Assembly (NCBI GenBank): GCA_021831785.1 | Contig: JAKBMB010000011.1 | Coordinates: 1-64,000 of the forward strand | Direction of reading: 5' to 3' | DNA from: Deltaproteobacteria bacterium | GTDB taxonomy: Bacteria > Desulfobacterota > Binatia > Binatales > Binataceae | DNA length: 64,000 nucleotides | In this document: piece after piece, positions 54,874 through 63,744 of the stretch | Layout: each line of letters starts with the position of its first letter | Position numbering within the stretch: the first letter of the stretch is position 1 | Program-made: the position numbers and the translations under genes | Notes under the pieces: generated by a model | The model's database searches: none | What the model was told of the DNA's origin: nothing | What the model saw: only the letters and a program-made list of their open reading frames with translations

Positions 54874-56037
54874 TCAGATCGCTAGAATGTGGATCGTGCA
54901 CGCCGAGCCCAGTCCAATGACGTGCGCGAGCCCAACCTTTGCGTTGGGCACCTGGCGCTCCTTGGCGCGCGCATCCTCGGTCAGATGCCAGACGACTTCG
55001 CAGATATTAGCCACGCCGGTGGCACCCAGCGGATGACCTTTAGAGAGCAGGCCGCCGGAAACGTTGACCGGGGCCTTGCCGCCGAGGCTTGGATGGACGC
55101 CGCCGCCCTCGTCGATGAATTTGCCCGCCTCGCCTTCGCCGCAAAGAAAGAGGTTCTCGTAGTGAAGCAGCTCAGCGGTAGCGAAGCAGTCGTGTAGCTC
55201 GGTCAGCGACAGATCCTTGGGTTCGACCCCGGCCTGCTCGTAGGCCTTTTTTGCCGCCGCGCGGGTAAGCGTGCTCACGTCAGGCATCGCCAAGTCGCGC
55301 TCGGTCCAGGGATCGGAGGTGAGCACCGAAGCCATAACCCGCGGCCGCTTCCGGCCGCCCGCAAGCTGCTTTAGCTTGCGTTCCGACACCAGAATTGCCG
55401 CCGCGGCGCCATCGCCGGTCGGGCAGCACATGTACAGCGTGTTCGGGTAGCAAATCATCCGCGCGTTGAGCACGTCTTCCAGCTTCAGCGCATTGCGGTA
55501 TTGCGAAAACGGGTTTTTGGTTGCGTGCTGATGGGATTTCACGGAGATCTTAGCGAAATGCTCAAGTTTCGTCCCGTACTTGCGCATGTGCTCGACACCA
55601 GCCTGACCGAACACCGCCGGCATCAGTCCGGAGCCCAGCCTGCCCTCGGTCGAGTACGCGGGATCGCCGCCAGCGCCGGCGCCCCCCAGCAGGCCTTGCT
55701 TGCCCATCTGCTCGACTCCAACCGCGAGCGTAATATCGTAAAGCCCCGAGGCTATCGCCATGTAAGCCTCGCGAAACGCCGTTGAGCCGGTAGCGCAGGC
55801 GTTGGAGACGTTGACCACCGGGATGCCGGTCTGGCCAATTTGCTGCATGATGCGCTGGCCGACCATCATGCTCGCCTGAAACAGGTTTCCGCAGGCGAAG
55901 AACTCGACGTCCTTGATACCGAGTCCGGCGTCCTTCATCGCCAGCAAGGCAGCCTCGCCGCCGAGCTCGGGGACCGTCTTTTCGGGATAGCGACCGAATT
56001 TGATCATCCCGGTGCCTAGCACATAGACGTTACTCAT
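54874..56037 (-). CDS. Thiolase family protein (SCP-x/acetyl-CoA acetyltransferase-like)
   Basis: Thiolases cleave or form acyl-CoA carbon bonds. The 387-residue product has the active-site Cys in NVSNACATGSTAFREA (about residue 81), the His in SKGHPLGATGVANICE (about 335) and a C-terminal GLGSACTI with the second Cys. The shape VYVLGTGMIKFGRYPEKT at the start and LTELHDCFATAELLHYE is that of the lipid-transfer (SCP2-thiolase) branch, usually paired with a DUF35 zinc/OB-fold protein. One is encoded 394 bases upstream on the same strand. Sterol or acyl-CoA degradation is a frequent context but not proven here. Confidence 0.9.
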   Translation of the reverse strand: MSNVYVLGTGMIKFGRYPEKTVPELGGEAALLAMKDAGLGIKDVEFFACGNLFQASMMVGQRIMQQIGQTGIPVVNVSNACATGSTAFREAYMAIASGLYDITLAVGVEQMGKQGLLGGAGAGGDPAYSTEGRLGSGLMPAVFGQAGVEHMRKYGTKLEHFAKISVKSHQHATKNPFSQYRNALKLEDVLNARMICYPNTLYMCCPTGDGAAAAILVSERKLKQLAGGRKRPRVMASVLTSDPWTERDLAMPDVSTLTRAAAKKAYEQAGVEPKDLSLTELHDCFATAELLHYENLFLCGEGEAGKFIDEGGGVHPSLGGKAPVNVSGGLLSKGHPLGATGVANICEVVWHLTEDARAKERQVPNAKVGLAHVIGLGSACTIHILAI

Positions 56038-56431
56038 CGAAGACCCTCCTTAGCGCCGCCGTCTTTGCGTTGAAGACTTGCGCGGCGCATGCCAGCGCGC
56101 GCAAAACATCAGCCGGGCGCGGCGTGTCATTTCGTCTCGCGGCCCATCATTAGTTTCGTAAACGAGGTTTCGTAAGCCGAGCCCGCAGCTCTATAGCGCC
56201 ATCTTACGCCCCAGCGTCCCAGCGAATCCACGAGGGCGCTAAAGCGAGGGAACCCAGAGCGTTAGGCGCTATCGCAAGAAGTCGCACAGACACGCTCGTG
56301 CGGCCGGGCGCGTTCCGGCGGTCTCGCCGCGGGTTCGCCGGGCCATCAGCGATCAACAGCGACGCCTCGGGCGCAAAACCTCGGAGCGAGCACAACGGCC
56401 GCGTCACGGCCGCAGCCAGACGGAGCCGCGC
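56038..56431. other. 394-base gap between DUF35 and thiolase genes, no gene seen
   Basis: Partner genes of this kind are often adjacent, so the gap is longer than usual. The short frames in it have no recognised family. It may hold a thiolase promoter. Confidence 0.45.
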
Positions 56432-56872
56432 TCAGGCGCGAGCCGGCCGATACGAAAACACGACCACGTCGTGCCCCTCGCGGTCTTTGCCCACGACGCC
56501 GGTAGTTAACTCGACCGGCATGCCGAAAACCTTGCCCGGGTTTTTCTCCGCCTCCTCAGGGTCAACGTCCACCAGGTTTGCACGCACGGTTGCGCCTTCG
56601 GGCAGGTCCACGATCGCGCTTATGTAGGGCGTCTTGATGCCCGGAAAGGACTGATGCACCACGGAGAAAACGTACACCTTACCGTGGTTGGAAAGCGCGA
56701 CTTCGCTAAATCGTCCGTCGGCGCCGCATTTAGCGCATGCCACCCGGCGAGAGTCCACAAAAACCGCGCCGCAAGTGCACTTTTTGCCCACCAGATGGGG
56801 TTTGGGCTCAAGCCGCAAAAAGGGCACAATCGGGCGCGGACCCTGGTCCGTCGTTTGCGTATCTTCAGCCAT
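56432..56872 (-). CDS. DUF35 zinc-ribbon/OB-fold acyl-CoA-associated protein
   Basis: A 146-residue protein. It has a rubredoxin-like zinc ribbon with four cysteines (KKCTCGAVFVDSRRVACAKCG, about residues 31-51), then an OB-fold (GKVYVFSVVHQSFPGIKTPYISAIVDLPEGATVRANLVD). DUF35 proteins form complexes with thiolases or HMG-CoA synthase and channel acyl-CoA substrates. It probably works with the thiolase encoded downstream. It starts 185 bases after the comEC stop on the same strand. Confidence 0.88.
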   Translation of the reverse strand: MAEDTQTTDQGPRPIVPFLRLEPKPHLVGKKCTCGAVFVDSRRVACAKCGADGRFSEVALSNHGKVYVFSVVHQSFPGIKTPYISAIVDLPEGATVRANLVDVDPEEAEKNPGKVFGMPVELTTGVVGKDREGHDVVVFSYRPARA

Positions 56873-57057
56873 GCCTAATCACTTTTCCTTCGTGTCTATG
56901 CAAAGGGCCGTCGTCTGTGCGGCAGGCTAATGCCTGTGCGGTGTGCGCCCCTGCGGGCCCCGGCCGCGCGGCCCACCGCCGTCGCGTACAGTAGATCGTT
57001 TCGCCAACAAGTCTCCCACAGCGTCGCCGGACTTTCAACCTTTGAGCCGCTCTCGCT

Positions 57058-59757
57058 TTACGAGTGACCGCGCCGGATCACGAAGTCAGCGCGAGTACCG
57101 GCCACGGCGCGGCTCGCCCTGACGCGCATCGAGGCGGCGTTGATCTCCACCGTTATGGCGCCGTCCTCGTCGGTGCGCAAAACCTGCGCGCCCGATGCGG
57201 TGTAACGTTCCACGATCATGGTGGCGGGAAATCCATAACGGTTAAGATGCCCCACCGAAATGATCGCGAGTGGCGCCTGCACAGCGTCGACAAACGCCGG
57301 CGTTGAGGAGCTCTTGCTTCCATGATGCGGAACTTTGAGCAGCGTCGCCCGAATCTGTCCAGGATAAGACGCAAGGAGCGCCTGCTCGGCGCGCGCCTCG
57401 ATGTCGCCGGTAAACAATACGCGGTTGAGCCCTCGTGCCAGCATCAGCACCATTGAGCTGTTATTGTGGGCGAGGGCGCGCTGCGCAGGCGGGTTGAGGC
57501 AGCGCACTGCCACGCCGCCGATATCGCCGATCGCTGCCGAACTGTCGAGCAGGCGCAAGCGCGCGCCGCTCAACGCCAGAGCGGACAGCAAAGCGGCGTA
57601 ATGGGGGTCCGGACTCGGGACGGCTGGGGCCCAGAATTCTTTCGGGCGGAAGTTGCGAGCCAGAAATTCCAGTCCGCCATAATGGTCGAAGTCGGGATGA
57701 CTGAGCGCCAGGTACTCGACGCGCATTACCTTTTGCGACCACAAAAATCTTGCTACCAGGCGCTCGCCCGGGTCGAACGCAGGACTTAGCCCTCCGCCGC
57801 CATCGATCACCATCACGCGCGAGCCGGGAAACCGGATTACCGCGGCGTCGCCCTGGCCGACGGCCAGAAAAGTGATGCGCAGCGCGGGGTTGAAAAAACG
57901 CTGGTAGCCCCACCATGCGCCATCAGCCGTCAGAGCAACGAGCAGCAAAATCACCGCCGCTTGGCGCCATCGGGCCGTGGTGGCGCGATGCTCAACTGTC
58001 GTCGATTTAGCGCGAACGCCGTAGCGTACGGCCGAGCTGGCATGAAGCCCGGACCCGCCGACCGGTCTGGTCAGCCATAGCAAGAGCAGCGCATAAAAAA
58101 TTAAAAGCTCCTCGAAAGTAGGCGTAAAGCAACGTGCCCAAGCCAAGGGCCAGGCGGCGAAGCATGCCGCCAAATAGGTGCCGGCGGACAGAAACCAGCC
58201 CGCCGCGCGCAGCAAGACGGCCGCCGCGCCGGGCAACTCGAAGCTCAGCACCGCGGCGCACAACGCGCCGATCGTGCCGACCAGGCCCATAATCGGCACC
58301 GCTACCGCGTTGGCCAGCGGGCCGACGAGCGAGAACTGGTTGAAGTGATAAGCGGTGAGCGCGCTCACGCCGACTGCCACGTAACACGAGAGCGCCAGAT
58401 AGCCGCCGAGCCAGCCCGCGGCTCTATAGATCGGCCAGGCCGGGCGAAGCTTCAGCATTCGGCGCTCGCAGTAGCTCAGCCACCAGGCTCCGTACCGGCG
58501 CATCCCGAGCACAATCGCCGCGACCGAGGCAAACGAGAGCTGAAAACCGATGTCGGCGGTCGAGCCCGGAAGCGCTAGGATAATCGCCCCGGCCGCCGTC
58601 GCGAGCGCGGCCAGCGGCTCGTTCGAGCGGTCAAGCACAATCGCCAACGCGTAGCTGACGACCATGATCACGGCGCGGATCGTTGACACATGATGACCCG
58701 CGACGAGCGCGTAGGCTACGACCGCCCCCGCCGCAGCCAGAGCGGCGATCTTGTTAGCCAGACCGAAGATCAGGAGCCGCGGCGCCGCCGACAAAACCAA
58801 GCGCGCGAGCATGAAAGCCACCGCGGCAACAAAACCCATGTGCAATCCGGAGATCACCAGCAGATGGGCCATTCCGGTCAGCGCGAAATCATTGCGCACG
58901 GTCTCCCCCAATCCTCCGCGGTCGCCGATCACCAGGGCGCGGGCCTCTTCCCGCTCGGGATAATCGAGGGTGGCGTCGATAAAGCGCGCGATATGCGCGC
59001 GCGCGCGCTCGATCTGGCTCCACGGGAACCAGGGCCGATAGCTCAGGACCGCGATTTGGTCGGGCGCGCTGACCAGCATCGTCGCCGCGATTCTCGCGCG
59101 CGCCATATAGGTCTCGTAGTCGAATTCGCCGGGGTCGCCGAAGTTGCGCGGGAAGCGCAGGCGTCCGCTGAGCCTAAGCCGCTCGCCGATTCGATAGTTG
59201 CTGCCTTGAAGCAGCGTTGCGCGAACCAGTCCCGTGCTCGGTTGCCAGGCGCCTGCGCCCAGGAGCGCGCGCTCCACCTGGACCAGCAAACGCTGCCTGC
59301 CGTAAGAACGCTCCGGCTCGCGCCAGAGCATCCCTTCAATTGTAAGCGGCGTGCCGTCCGGGAAGCGACGGATTGACCGGTCGCCGTGGTCTTGGGCGCC
59401 GAGATCGCCCACCGACAACGCAGCCGCGCCCGTCAACGCCGCCAGCGCCACGACGAGCCCCAAGTTCGCTCTGCGGAAAAGGAAAAGAGCGGCAGCACCG
59501 AGCGCTACAGGCCATAGGAACCATGTATGCGTCGGCCAGTGGCCAAAATTTCCCAGCGCATCCCCACAGACCAACGCGGCTGATACGCCGTAAATGGAGC
59601 GCAGCCGAACCAATGGCAGAGGCAATAGATAAGCGGCCGGCGCGCTCCCGTACCGCGAAGACTGCGGCTGCTCGCTAACCCCTACTTGTAGCTCGCCGGC
59701 CGCACACCTCGCCGGCGCGGCAAATGCCGGTACAGCAGGTCTCCTCGCCTTGCGCAA
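57058..59757 (-). CDS. comEC: ComEC/Rec2-family DNA uptake channel protein
   Basis: ComEC forms the inner-membrane channel for transforming DNA. The 899-residue protein has an OB-like N-terminal part after two membrane helices and a competence domain with about eight helices including MAHLLVISGLHMGFVAAVAF. A C-terminal MBL domain (about 610-870) keeps LSHPDFDHYGGLEFLA, VLFTGDIE and VPHHGSKSSS. The three-domain form is typical. The start is uncertain; the first 30 residues are poor in hydrophobic helix. No other competence gene is in the window. Confidence 0.9.
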   Translation of the reverse strand: MRKARRPAVPAFAAPARCAAGELQVGVSEQPQSSRYGSAPAAYLLPLPLVRLRSIYGVSAALVCGDALGNFGHWPTHTWFLWPVALGAAALFLFRRANLGLVVALAALTGAAALSVGDLGAQDHGDRSIRRFPDGTPLTIEGMLWREPERSYGRQRLLVQVERALLGAGAWQPSTGLVRATLLQGSNYRIGERLRLSGRLRFPRNFGDPGEFDYETYMARARIAATMLVSAPDQIAVLSYRPWFPWSQIERARAHIARFIDATLDYPEREEARALVIGDRGGLGETVRNDFALTGMAHLLVISGLHMGFVAAVAFMLARLVLSAAPRLLIFGLANKIAALAAAGAVVAYALVAGHHVSTIRAVIMVVSYALAIVLDRSNEPLAALATAAGAIILALPGSTADIGFQLSFASVAAIVLGMRRYGAWWLSYCERRMLKLRPAWPIYRAAGWLGGYLALSCYVAVGVSALTAYHFNQFSLVGPLANAVAVPIMGLVGTIGALCAAVLSFELPGAAAVLLRAAGWFLSAGTYLAACFAAWPLAWARCFTPTFEELLIFYALLLLWLTRPVGGSGLHASSAVRYGVRAKSTTVEHRATTARWRQAAVILLLVALTADGAWWGYQRFFNPALRITFLAVGQGDAAVIRFPGSRVMVIDGGGGLSPAFDPGERLVARFLWSQKVMRVEYLALSHPDFDHYGGLEFLARNFRPKEFWAPAVPSPDPHYAALLSALALSGARLRLLDSSAAIGDIGGVAVRCLNPPAQRALAHNNSSMVLMLARGLNRVLFTGDIEARAEQALLASYPGQIRATLLKVPHHGSKSSSTPAFVDAVQAPLAIISVGHLNRYGFPATMIVERYTASGAQVLRTDEDGAITVEINAASMRVRASRAVAGTRADFVIRRGHS

Positions 59758-60098
59758 AAAGCCGGCCAGAACAAACCACCCCGTGCAAATCTGCCGTAAC
59801 TAGACGACTGCGAAGCTGAGCGCTTCAACGATAGCGAAATTGCACACGATTGGCGAGCTAAAGAGACTTTCGCAACCGAGCGGAACGATCCTGCTCGCGC
59901 CCCGAATCATGGGTTGATCGCTATCAAAGCGTGCGTTGCTTCGGGGTCGAGTGCTGCGTCTATGGTGATGACAAGTCTTGTCAACGGAATATGGCCGCCG
60001 GTGTTCCTCTGTTCACGCTCTGAAGCCGTCATCTGGTTTCGTGATCGTAATTCGTTATGGTAGTTCGAGATATTGACCGGCAGCCCGCGCGGTCTAAT
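59758..60098. other. 341-base divergent region between comEC and cupredoxin gene
   Basis: It should contain the comEC promoter and the plus-strand promoter. A TTGACC (60073-60078) 16 bases before TAATAT (60095-60100) is present but overlaps the preferred start of the cupredoxin gene. If real, that gene starts at 60132. No RNA gene seen. Confidence 0.45.
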
Positions 60099-60605
60099 AT
60101 GTGCCGGAGAAACAAAGAAAGGATTGCCGCGATGCTCGCCGTTGCGAGCGTCGCTTTAGCTGTAGCGCTAACCGCCTCTAAGGCGGCGAGCCAGGAATCT
60201 TATTTCCCGGCGCACGGAGAGGCGGCGCGGATCATCACGGTCAGCGCGGCGGGTCAGGCGGCAATTGAATTTGACGTGCTCACGCAAGCTATCGTGGTAA
60301 AGGAGACCGGGCCTAAGCAAACTGTTGCCCGCTTCGGCGAGGTTTACGCCTTTTCGCCCGCTTTCATCGCGGTGCGCGTAGATGAACCCGTGCGCCTCAC
60401 CTTCTCGAACCTGCAACCTGATGACGATCACGATTTCGCGCTGATGGCCAACAACGGCGAGAGCAAGCCCATGATGTGGGTTGGTCTGCCGGCGCTCAAG
60501 AAAACCTCTTATGTCTTGATCTTCCACAAACCCGGCTTGTTCCGATTTCTCTGCTTGCGCCACCAGCCTGAGATGCAGGGCCAAATCGAAGTGCTGCCGC
60601 GCTGA
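60099..60605 (+). CDS. Exported cupredoxin-domain protein
   Basis: The ATG at 60099 gives a 168-residue precursor with a charged start (CRRNKERIAA) and a signal core ending near ASKAAS. The mature part is a plastocyanin-like sandwich. Candidate type 1 copper ligands are the His in DDDHDFAL (with the usual N-terminal position) and C-x2-H-x3-M in FLCLRHQPEM near the C-terminus. This layout fits periplasmic electron-transfer or copper-handling cupredoxins. The ATG at 60132 with AAAGGA upstream would remove the charged start, so 60099 is favoured by topology. Confidence 0.7.
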   Translation: MCRRNKERIAAMLAVASVALAVALTASKAASQESYFPAHGEAARIITVSAAGQAAIEFDVLTQAIVVKETGPKQTVARFGEVYAFSPAFIAVRVDEPVRLTFSNLQPDDDHDFALMANNGESKPMMWVGLPALKKTSYVLIFHKPGLFRFLCLRHQPEMQGQIEVLPR

Positions 60606-60650
60606 GTGACGGGAATTGCGGCGCTTCGATAAGGAGTTGCAACGACGTAT

Positions 60651-60746
60651 ATGAAGCGAACCGTATTGGCGCTGATCGCCGGCGCCACGGGAAGCGGGCT
60701 CTTAGCCTATACTGCGGGCGATACCTGTATTTTCCGGGCGATGTAG
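60651..60746 (+). CDS. 31-residue hydrophobic peptide
   Basis: ATG 60651 to TAG 60744-60746 encodes 31 residues with basic start (MKRTV), a hydrophobic stretch and one cysteine near the end. An AAGGAG lies 14 bases before the ATG, a little far. It is downstream of the cupredoxin gene by 45 bases and may share its transcript. Too short to confirm. Confidence 0.35.
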   Translation: MKRTVLALIAGATGSGLLAYTAGDTCIFRAM

Positions 60747-60922
60747 CGGTTGCGCGTGTGCTGCAGAGTGCCTTGCCCTATCCAGCCGGTTGGGCGAGGT
60801 GGACGAGCGCGGCCGCTGGTGTTTTTCTGCAAGTCCACGCCGTTTTTTTTCGGCTAGCCTAGCCGGCATCCAGCCGACGATGAATGCGAGACCCGTTATC
60901 TCTCGCTAAATGGAATTCGCAC

Positions 60923-61234
60923 ATGATCGGATTGAATCCCTGGATCGCGGGTGGCGTTTTCGCCTCGACAGCGTTAACCGATGCGGTGTACGTTCTCTTC
61001 AACGCGGCGGTCTCGCAGCGCCGCCGTCTGCGCGCCGCCACTTGGAGCAGCATCTGGTACCTGCTGTCGGCGTTCGCCGTAATCAGCTACACGCACAACG
61101 CGGCTTACGTGTTATTCGCGGCCGGCGGCTCATGGGCCGGTGCGTTCTGCGCGATGACCTGGCTTAAGCGTGAGGCCGCGGCCGCGCCGCCGCCGACACC
61201 CGTCGGGGCGGTCCCAGGCTGCAAGTCAACCTGA
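60923..61234 (+). CDS. Small multi-helix membrane protein, unknown
   Basis: A 103-residue protein from ATG 60923 (the in-frame ATG at 60884 adds a non-hydrophobic piece). It has three hydrophobic segments: PWIAGGVFASTALTDAVYVLF, SIWYLLSAFAVISYT and AAYVLFAAGGSWAGAFCAMTW, with basic residues between. No family is named with confidence. It converges with the DGQHR gene. Confidence 0.65.
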   Translation: MIGLNPWIAGGVFASTALTDAVYVLFNAAVSQRRRLRAATWSSIWYLLSAFAVISYTHNAAYVLFAAGGSWAGAFCAMTWLKREAAAAPPPTPVGAVPGCKST

Positions 61235-61319
61235 TAGCCCAAATACGTCAATGAGATGGCGAAGTTGATGCTGCGATTGCCGGCCTGCGAATCGGGGCCG
61301 GGTTTGCGGTCGGCAGCCG

Positions 61320-62633
61320 CTACCCGGAGGTCGTCGCGACCTGTTCCACCACGCTTTCGTTCGCGGTGCTTGGCGCAGCGAGCTCCTGGGTCAATCCGAT
61401 AGCGTCGCAGACCTTTTCGACCGCCAGGCGCAGCGGCCCCTGCTGGGTGAGAATGCGGTTGTTCTGTACGACATTGCCGCTCCAAAAGTCGGCGCTGCGC
61501 TTCCAGTCTATCTCGCCGAGCCGTTCGGCGTAAGCGCGCCACTCTCGGGTCCCGTTGCGAAAAAGCAGATGGCCGACGCGCCCGATGAGGTTGAGCCCGG
61601 TTGCGGTCAGACACAGCCATCCTTCGGCGCGCAAGGCCGGAATCGTTCCCGCCTCGACGGTGTCGGGAAGCCTTGAGATTCTGCTCCAGACTGCAAGCGC
61701 CTTGGTCACGTGGTTAACGTAGGCGGAGAATTTTTTCAGCGCGTCTTCGTACTGGTATTTCTTGGCGAGCTGCTCTTGAGCGCGGCGCGCGAACTCGCGC
61801 TCCGGCAGCGCGTAAGAGCCGCACAAAAGTTCCTTTACGAGCTGGCGTACCTGGTTGGTCAGAAACAGGAGGGTGGAGTTTCGTGACAGGACCTTGCTGG
61901 TCGAATCGATCCTACCCTTAAAAAGCGCGCAGGTTTTCTCAAGGTCGATCACCAGCCGATTGCCAGGATTGCGCGCGTCATAGACGGTCAAGAGACTCGG
62001 CGGCAGCGCCTTGACTTTCGAGCAGTCGGCGAAGTCTTGGTGTGCCTGAACGATGTTGCTCTCCGGCACGATCATCACCGGCACTCCGTTGCGCGCGGCT
62101 TGGGCGTAGTCGTTAGGCCTTTCCTGGCGCAGCTCGTTGAGAAATTCGGCGATGCCGTGCTGGCGGTGTTGACCGTCGGTGATCGTCATGTGGGCGTTAG
62201 GCGGCAGCACCAAGTATCCCATCAAGCTGGGCGCGTCGCGAAACTCCAGCGTATAAACCGTGGCGGGCTGGTCGAGATTTAGCGTTAGCGGAGGAATAAT
62301 ATAGTTCTCGCTGTAATGCTCCCTGAGGTAACGCCCGATGGCTCGGCTATGCGCCGGCACGAGCGGGCGGTTCAAAGCCGCCAGCGCGGCATCGGTCTGC
62401 GCTCCCTTCGGAGCCGGCCGCGATTCGGCATGGTTGGCGACCCAGTTCATCGACATTACGGAAGTCAGAAATGTGCGTCGTCCCTGCTCGAAAATCACCA
62501 CCGGTACGACGGCCGCGCCTTCCATCGCCTGCGCTTGCTCGCCCGCCGCGTGCTGCGCCTCTTCTATCGAGCCGCATCGTCTTACCCGTAGCCGCCCGAC
62601 CGATGATTCCCTTATCTCAACTTCCTCAGGCAT
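61320..62633 (-). CDS. DGQHR-domain (DndB-like) protein
   Basis: A 437-residue protein containing the hallmark D-G-Q-H-R at residues 153-157 (MTITDGQHRQHGI). This motif defines a ParB-like domain of DndB, the regulator of DNA phosphorothioation, and of DpdB-type proteins in other DNA-modification systems. Before it lies LNLDQPATVYTLEFRD, and after it a helix-rich region with RAQEQLAKKYQYEDALKKF and WSRI. The full set of dnd genes is not in the window, so this may be a stand-alone or differently partnered DGQHR protein. Its start lies inside the end of the upstream zinc-finger gene, with an 8-base overlap (62626-62633), so the two are coupled. Confidence 0.75.
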   Translation of the reverse strand: MPEEVEIRESSVGRLRVRRCGSIEEAQHAAGEQAQAMEGAAVVPVVIFEQGRRTFLTSVMSMNWVANHAESRPAPKGAQTDAALAALNRPLVPAHSRAIGRYLREHYSENYIIPPLTLNLDQPATVYTLEFRDAPSLMGYLVLPPNAHMTITDGQHRQHGIAEFLNELRQERPNDYAQAARNGVPVMIVPESNIVQAHQDFADCSKVKALPPSLLTVYDARNPGNRLVIDLEKTCALFKGRIDSTSKVLSRNSTLLFLTNQVRQLVKELLCGSYALPEREFARRAQEQLAKKYQYEDALKKFSAYVNHVTKALAVWSRISRLPDTVEAGTIPALRAEGWLCLTATGLNLIGRVGHLLFRNGTREWRAYAERLGEIDWKRSADFWSGNVVQNNRILTQQGPLRLAVEKVCDAIGLTQELAAPSTANESVVEQVATTSG

Positions 62634-63171
62634 AGGCGTTCTTGCCGTTTCTTGAACGGCTCGCGGCGGTTTCGCGCTGGCGCTGGCAGTTCACACAGGT
62701 TCTCACGTCCGGCAGGGCCGCGAGCCGCTCCGGTGCGATGTCGCCGTTACATAGGACACAGCACGCCGGCCCAATAAACATCTCGAGCGGCTCGCATGAG
62801 CGGCGCGACACTTCGAGCGCCACGCGCGCCGGTTCTTGCGGAGACCACGCTCCGCCGGTGAGAACCACCGGACGGCGTAAAACGATAAAGCCGAGCACGC
62901 CCGACGGCTGCAGCAGGGAGCTCCATGTCAGATGAAACGACGGTGCGCCGCCCGAGGCAATCTGCGCCCGTCCCGACCGCTCATGCTCGCGATAGTCTAA
63001 CGCCCGCGCCGACAGCCGCCCAACGATGGTTATAGCGTCCCGGCGCACGCTTACCGAGTAGACCTCCATGCACACGCCACCGACGTTCACCATCTCGCCA
63101 AGCGCGCGGATTCGCGCCTCCGGCAAGCTGCTCCAGATGCGGCAGTCGATATCCCCACCTAGGAATTCCAT
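62626..63171 (-). CDS. DksA/TraR-type C4 zinc-finger protein coupled to the DGQHR gene
   Basis: A 181-residue protein. The last 50 residues carry C138-x2-C141 and C159-x2-C162 (CCVLCNGDIAPERLAALPDVRTCVNCQ), with the spacing and -PERLAALPDVR- linker of DksA/TraR zinc fingers. The first 130 residues are not the DksA coiled coil: they are beta-rich (YSVSVRRDAITIVGRL, FIVLRRPVVLTGG), and no family is recognised. It overlaps the DGQHR gene and so is likely to work with it. A role in sensing or binding nucleic acid or RNA polymerase is only inference. Confidence 0.6.
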   Translation of the reverse strand: MEFLGGDIDCRIWSSLPEARIRALGEMVNVGGVCMEVYSVSVRRDAITIVGRLSARALDYREHERSGRAQIASGGAPSFHLTWSSLLQPSGVLGFIVLRRPVVLTGGAWSPQEPARVALEVSRRSCEPLEMFIGPACCVLCNGDIAPERLAALPDVRTCVNCQRQRETAASRSRNGKNAYA

Positions 63172-63321
63172 ACGCTGCCTAACTTAGCTCGCACAATCAA
63201 ATGACAACTGATTATTGGCTATTGATGGCCCGGGTGTCAATCGAATGCAGAATGCGAATGGCGCTTGCTTGCCGCGCAAACGGGCTTAAACTGGGCGGCT
63301 GCATGGCGCAACCGCTTCTCG

Positions 63322-63377
63322 GGACGAATCAGCGAGGTCGGAATGAATGAGTTAGGTCGGAACGAATCAGCGAGGAT
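63322..63377. repeat. Three imperfect 18-19 bp tandem units
   Basis: Units begin GGACGAATCAGCGAGGTC (63322-63339), GGAATGAATGAGTTAGGTC (63340-63358) and GGAACGAATCAGCGAGGAT (63359-63377). Units one and three agree best. The repeat lies in the spacer upstream of the zinc-finger gene. Confidence 0.6.
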
Positions 63378-63419
63378 TGACGCCCAGAGGGCGCGTGCAA
63401 TGCTTCGGCGGCCGCGCTA

Positions 63420-63734
63420 TCAGCGTGCGGGTAGGGTGCCGCCTTGAGACGGCAATGTGGACATCCCGGGAGCGCGTTGAGCGCCCGGCATGAACGGAGG
63501 CGCTAAAATGAGCGGAATATTGGGAATCGGCTGGGCTGGTGCCGAACTGTCTACGACTGGTGGTGGGTTTATGACGACGCTCGATGAGTTTTTGTTGCTG
63601 AGTTGCTTTGAAGATTTTTGATCCTGGTCGGTATTGTAAATCCACTCTGCGCGCAGGGTCTGTGGCCGTGCCACCACCGCGGCCGCCAGCGACAGCGCCA
63701 AAATGGCAGCGATCTCCAAGCTATTCAGCCTCAT
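63420..63734 (-). CDS. Small secreted proline-rich protein
   Basis: A 104-residue precursor, ATG 63734 (TTAAGGA a few bases before it; ATG 63752 is possible and would overlap the next gene). A signal-like helix (LEIAAILALSLAAAVVA) is followed by a short charged part. The rest is Pro/Ser-rich (INPPPVVDSSAPAQPIPNIPL...) with no domain. It follows the O-GlcNAc-transferase-like gene directly on the same strand. Confidence 0.5.
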   Translation of the reverse strand: MRLNSLEIAAILALSLAAAVVARPQTLRAEWIYNTDQDQKSSKQLSNKNSSSVVINPPPVVDSSAPAQPIPNIPLILAPPFMPGAQRAPGMSTLPSQGGTLPAR

Positions 63735-63744
63735 AGTCCTTAAG

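Noticed and set aside
60073-60100. TTGACC-16-TAATAT promoter for the cupredoxin gene
   Set aside because: It overlaps the ATG at 60099 that provides the charged signal-peptide start. It would only be valid if translation starts at 60132.
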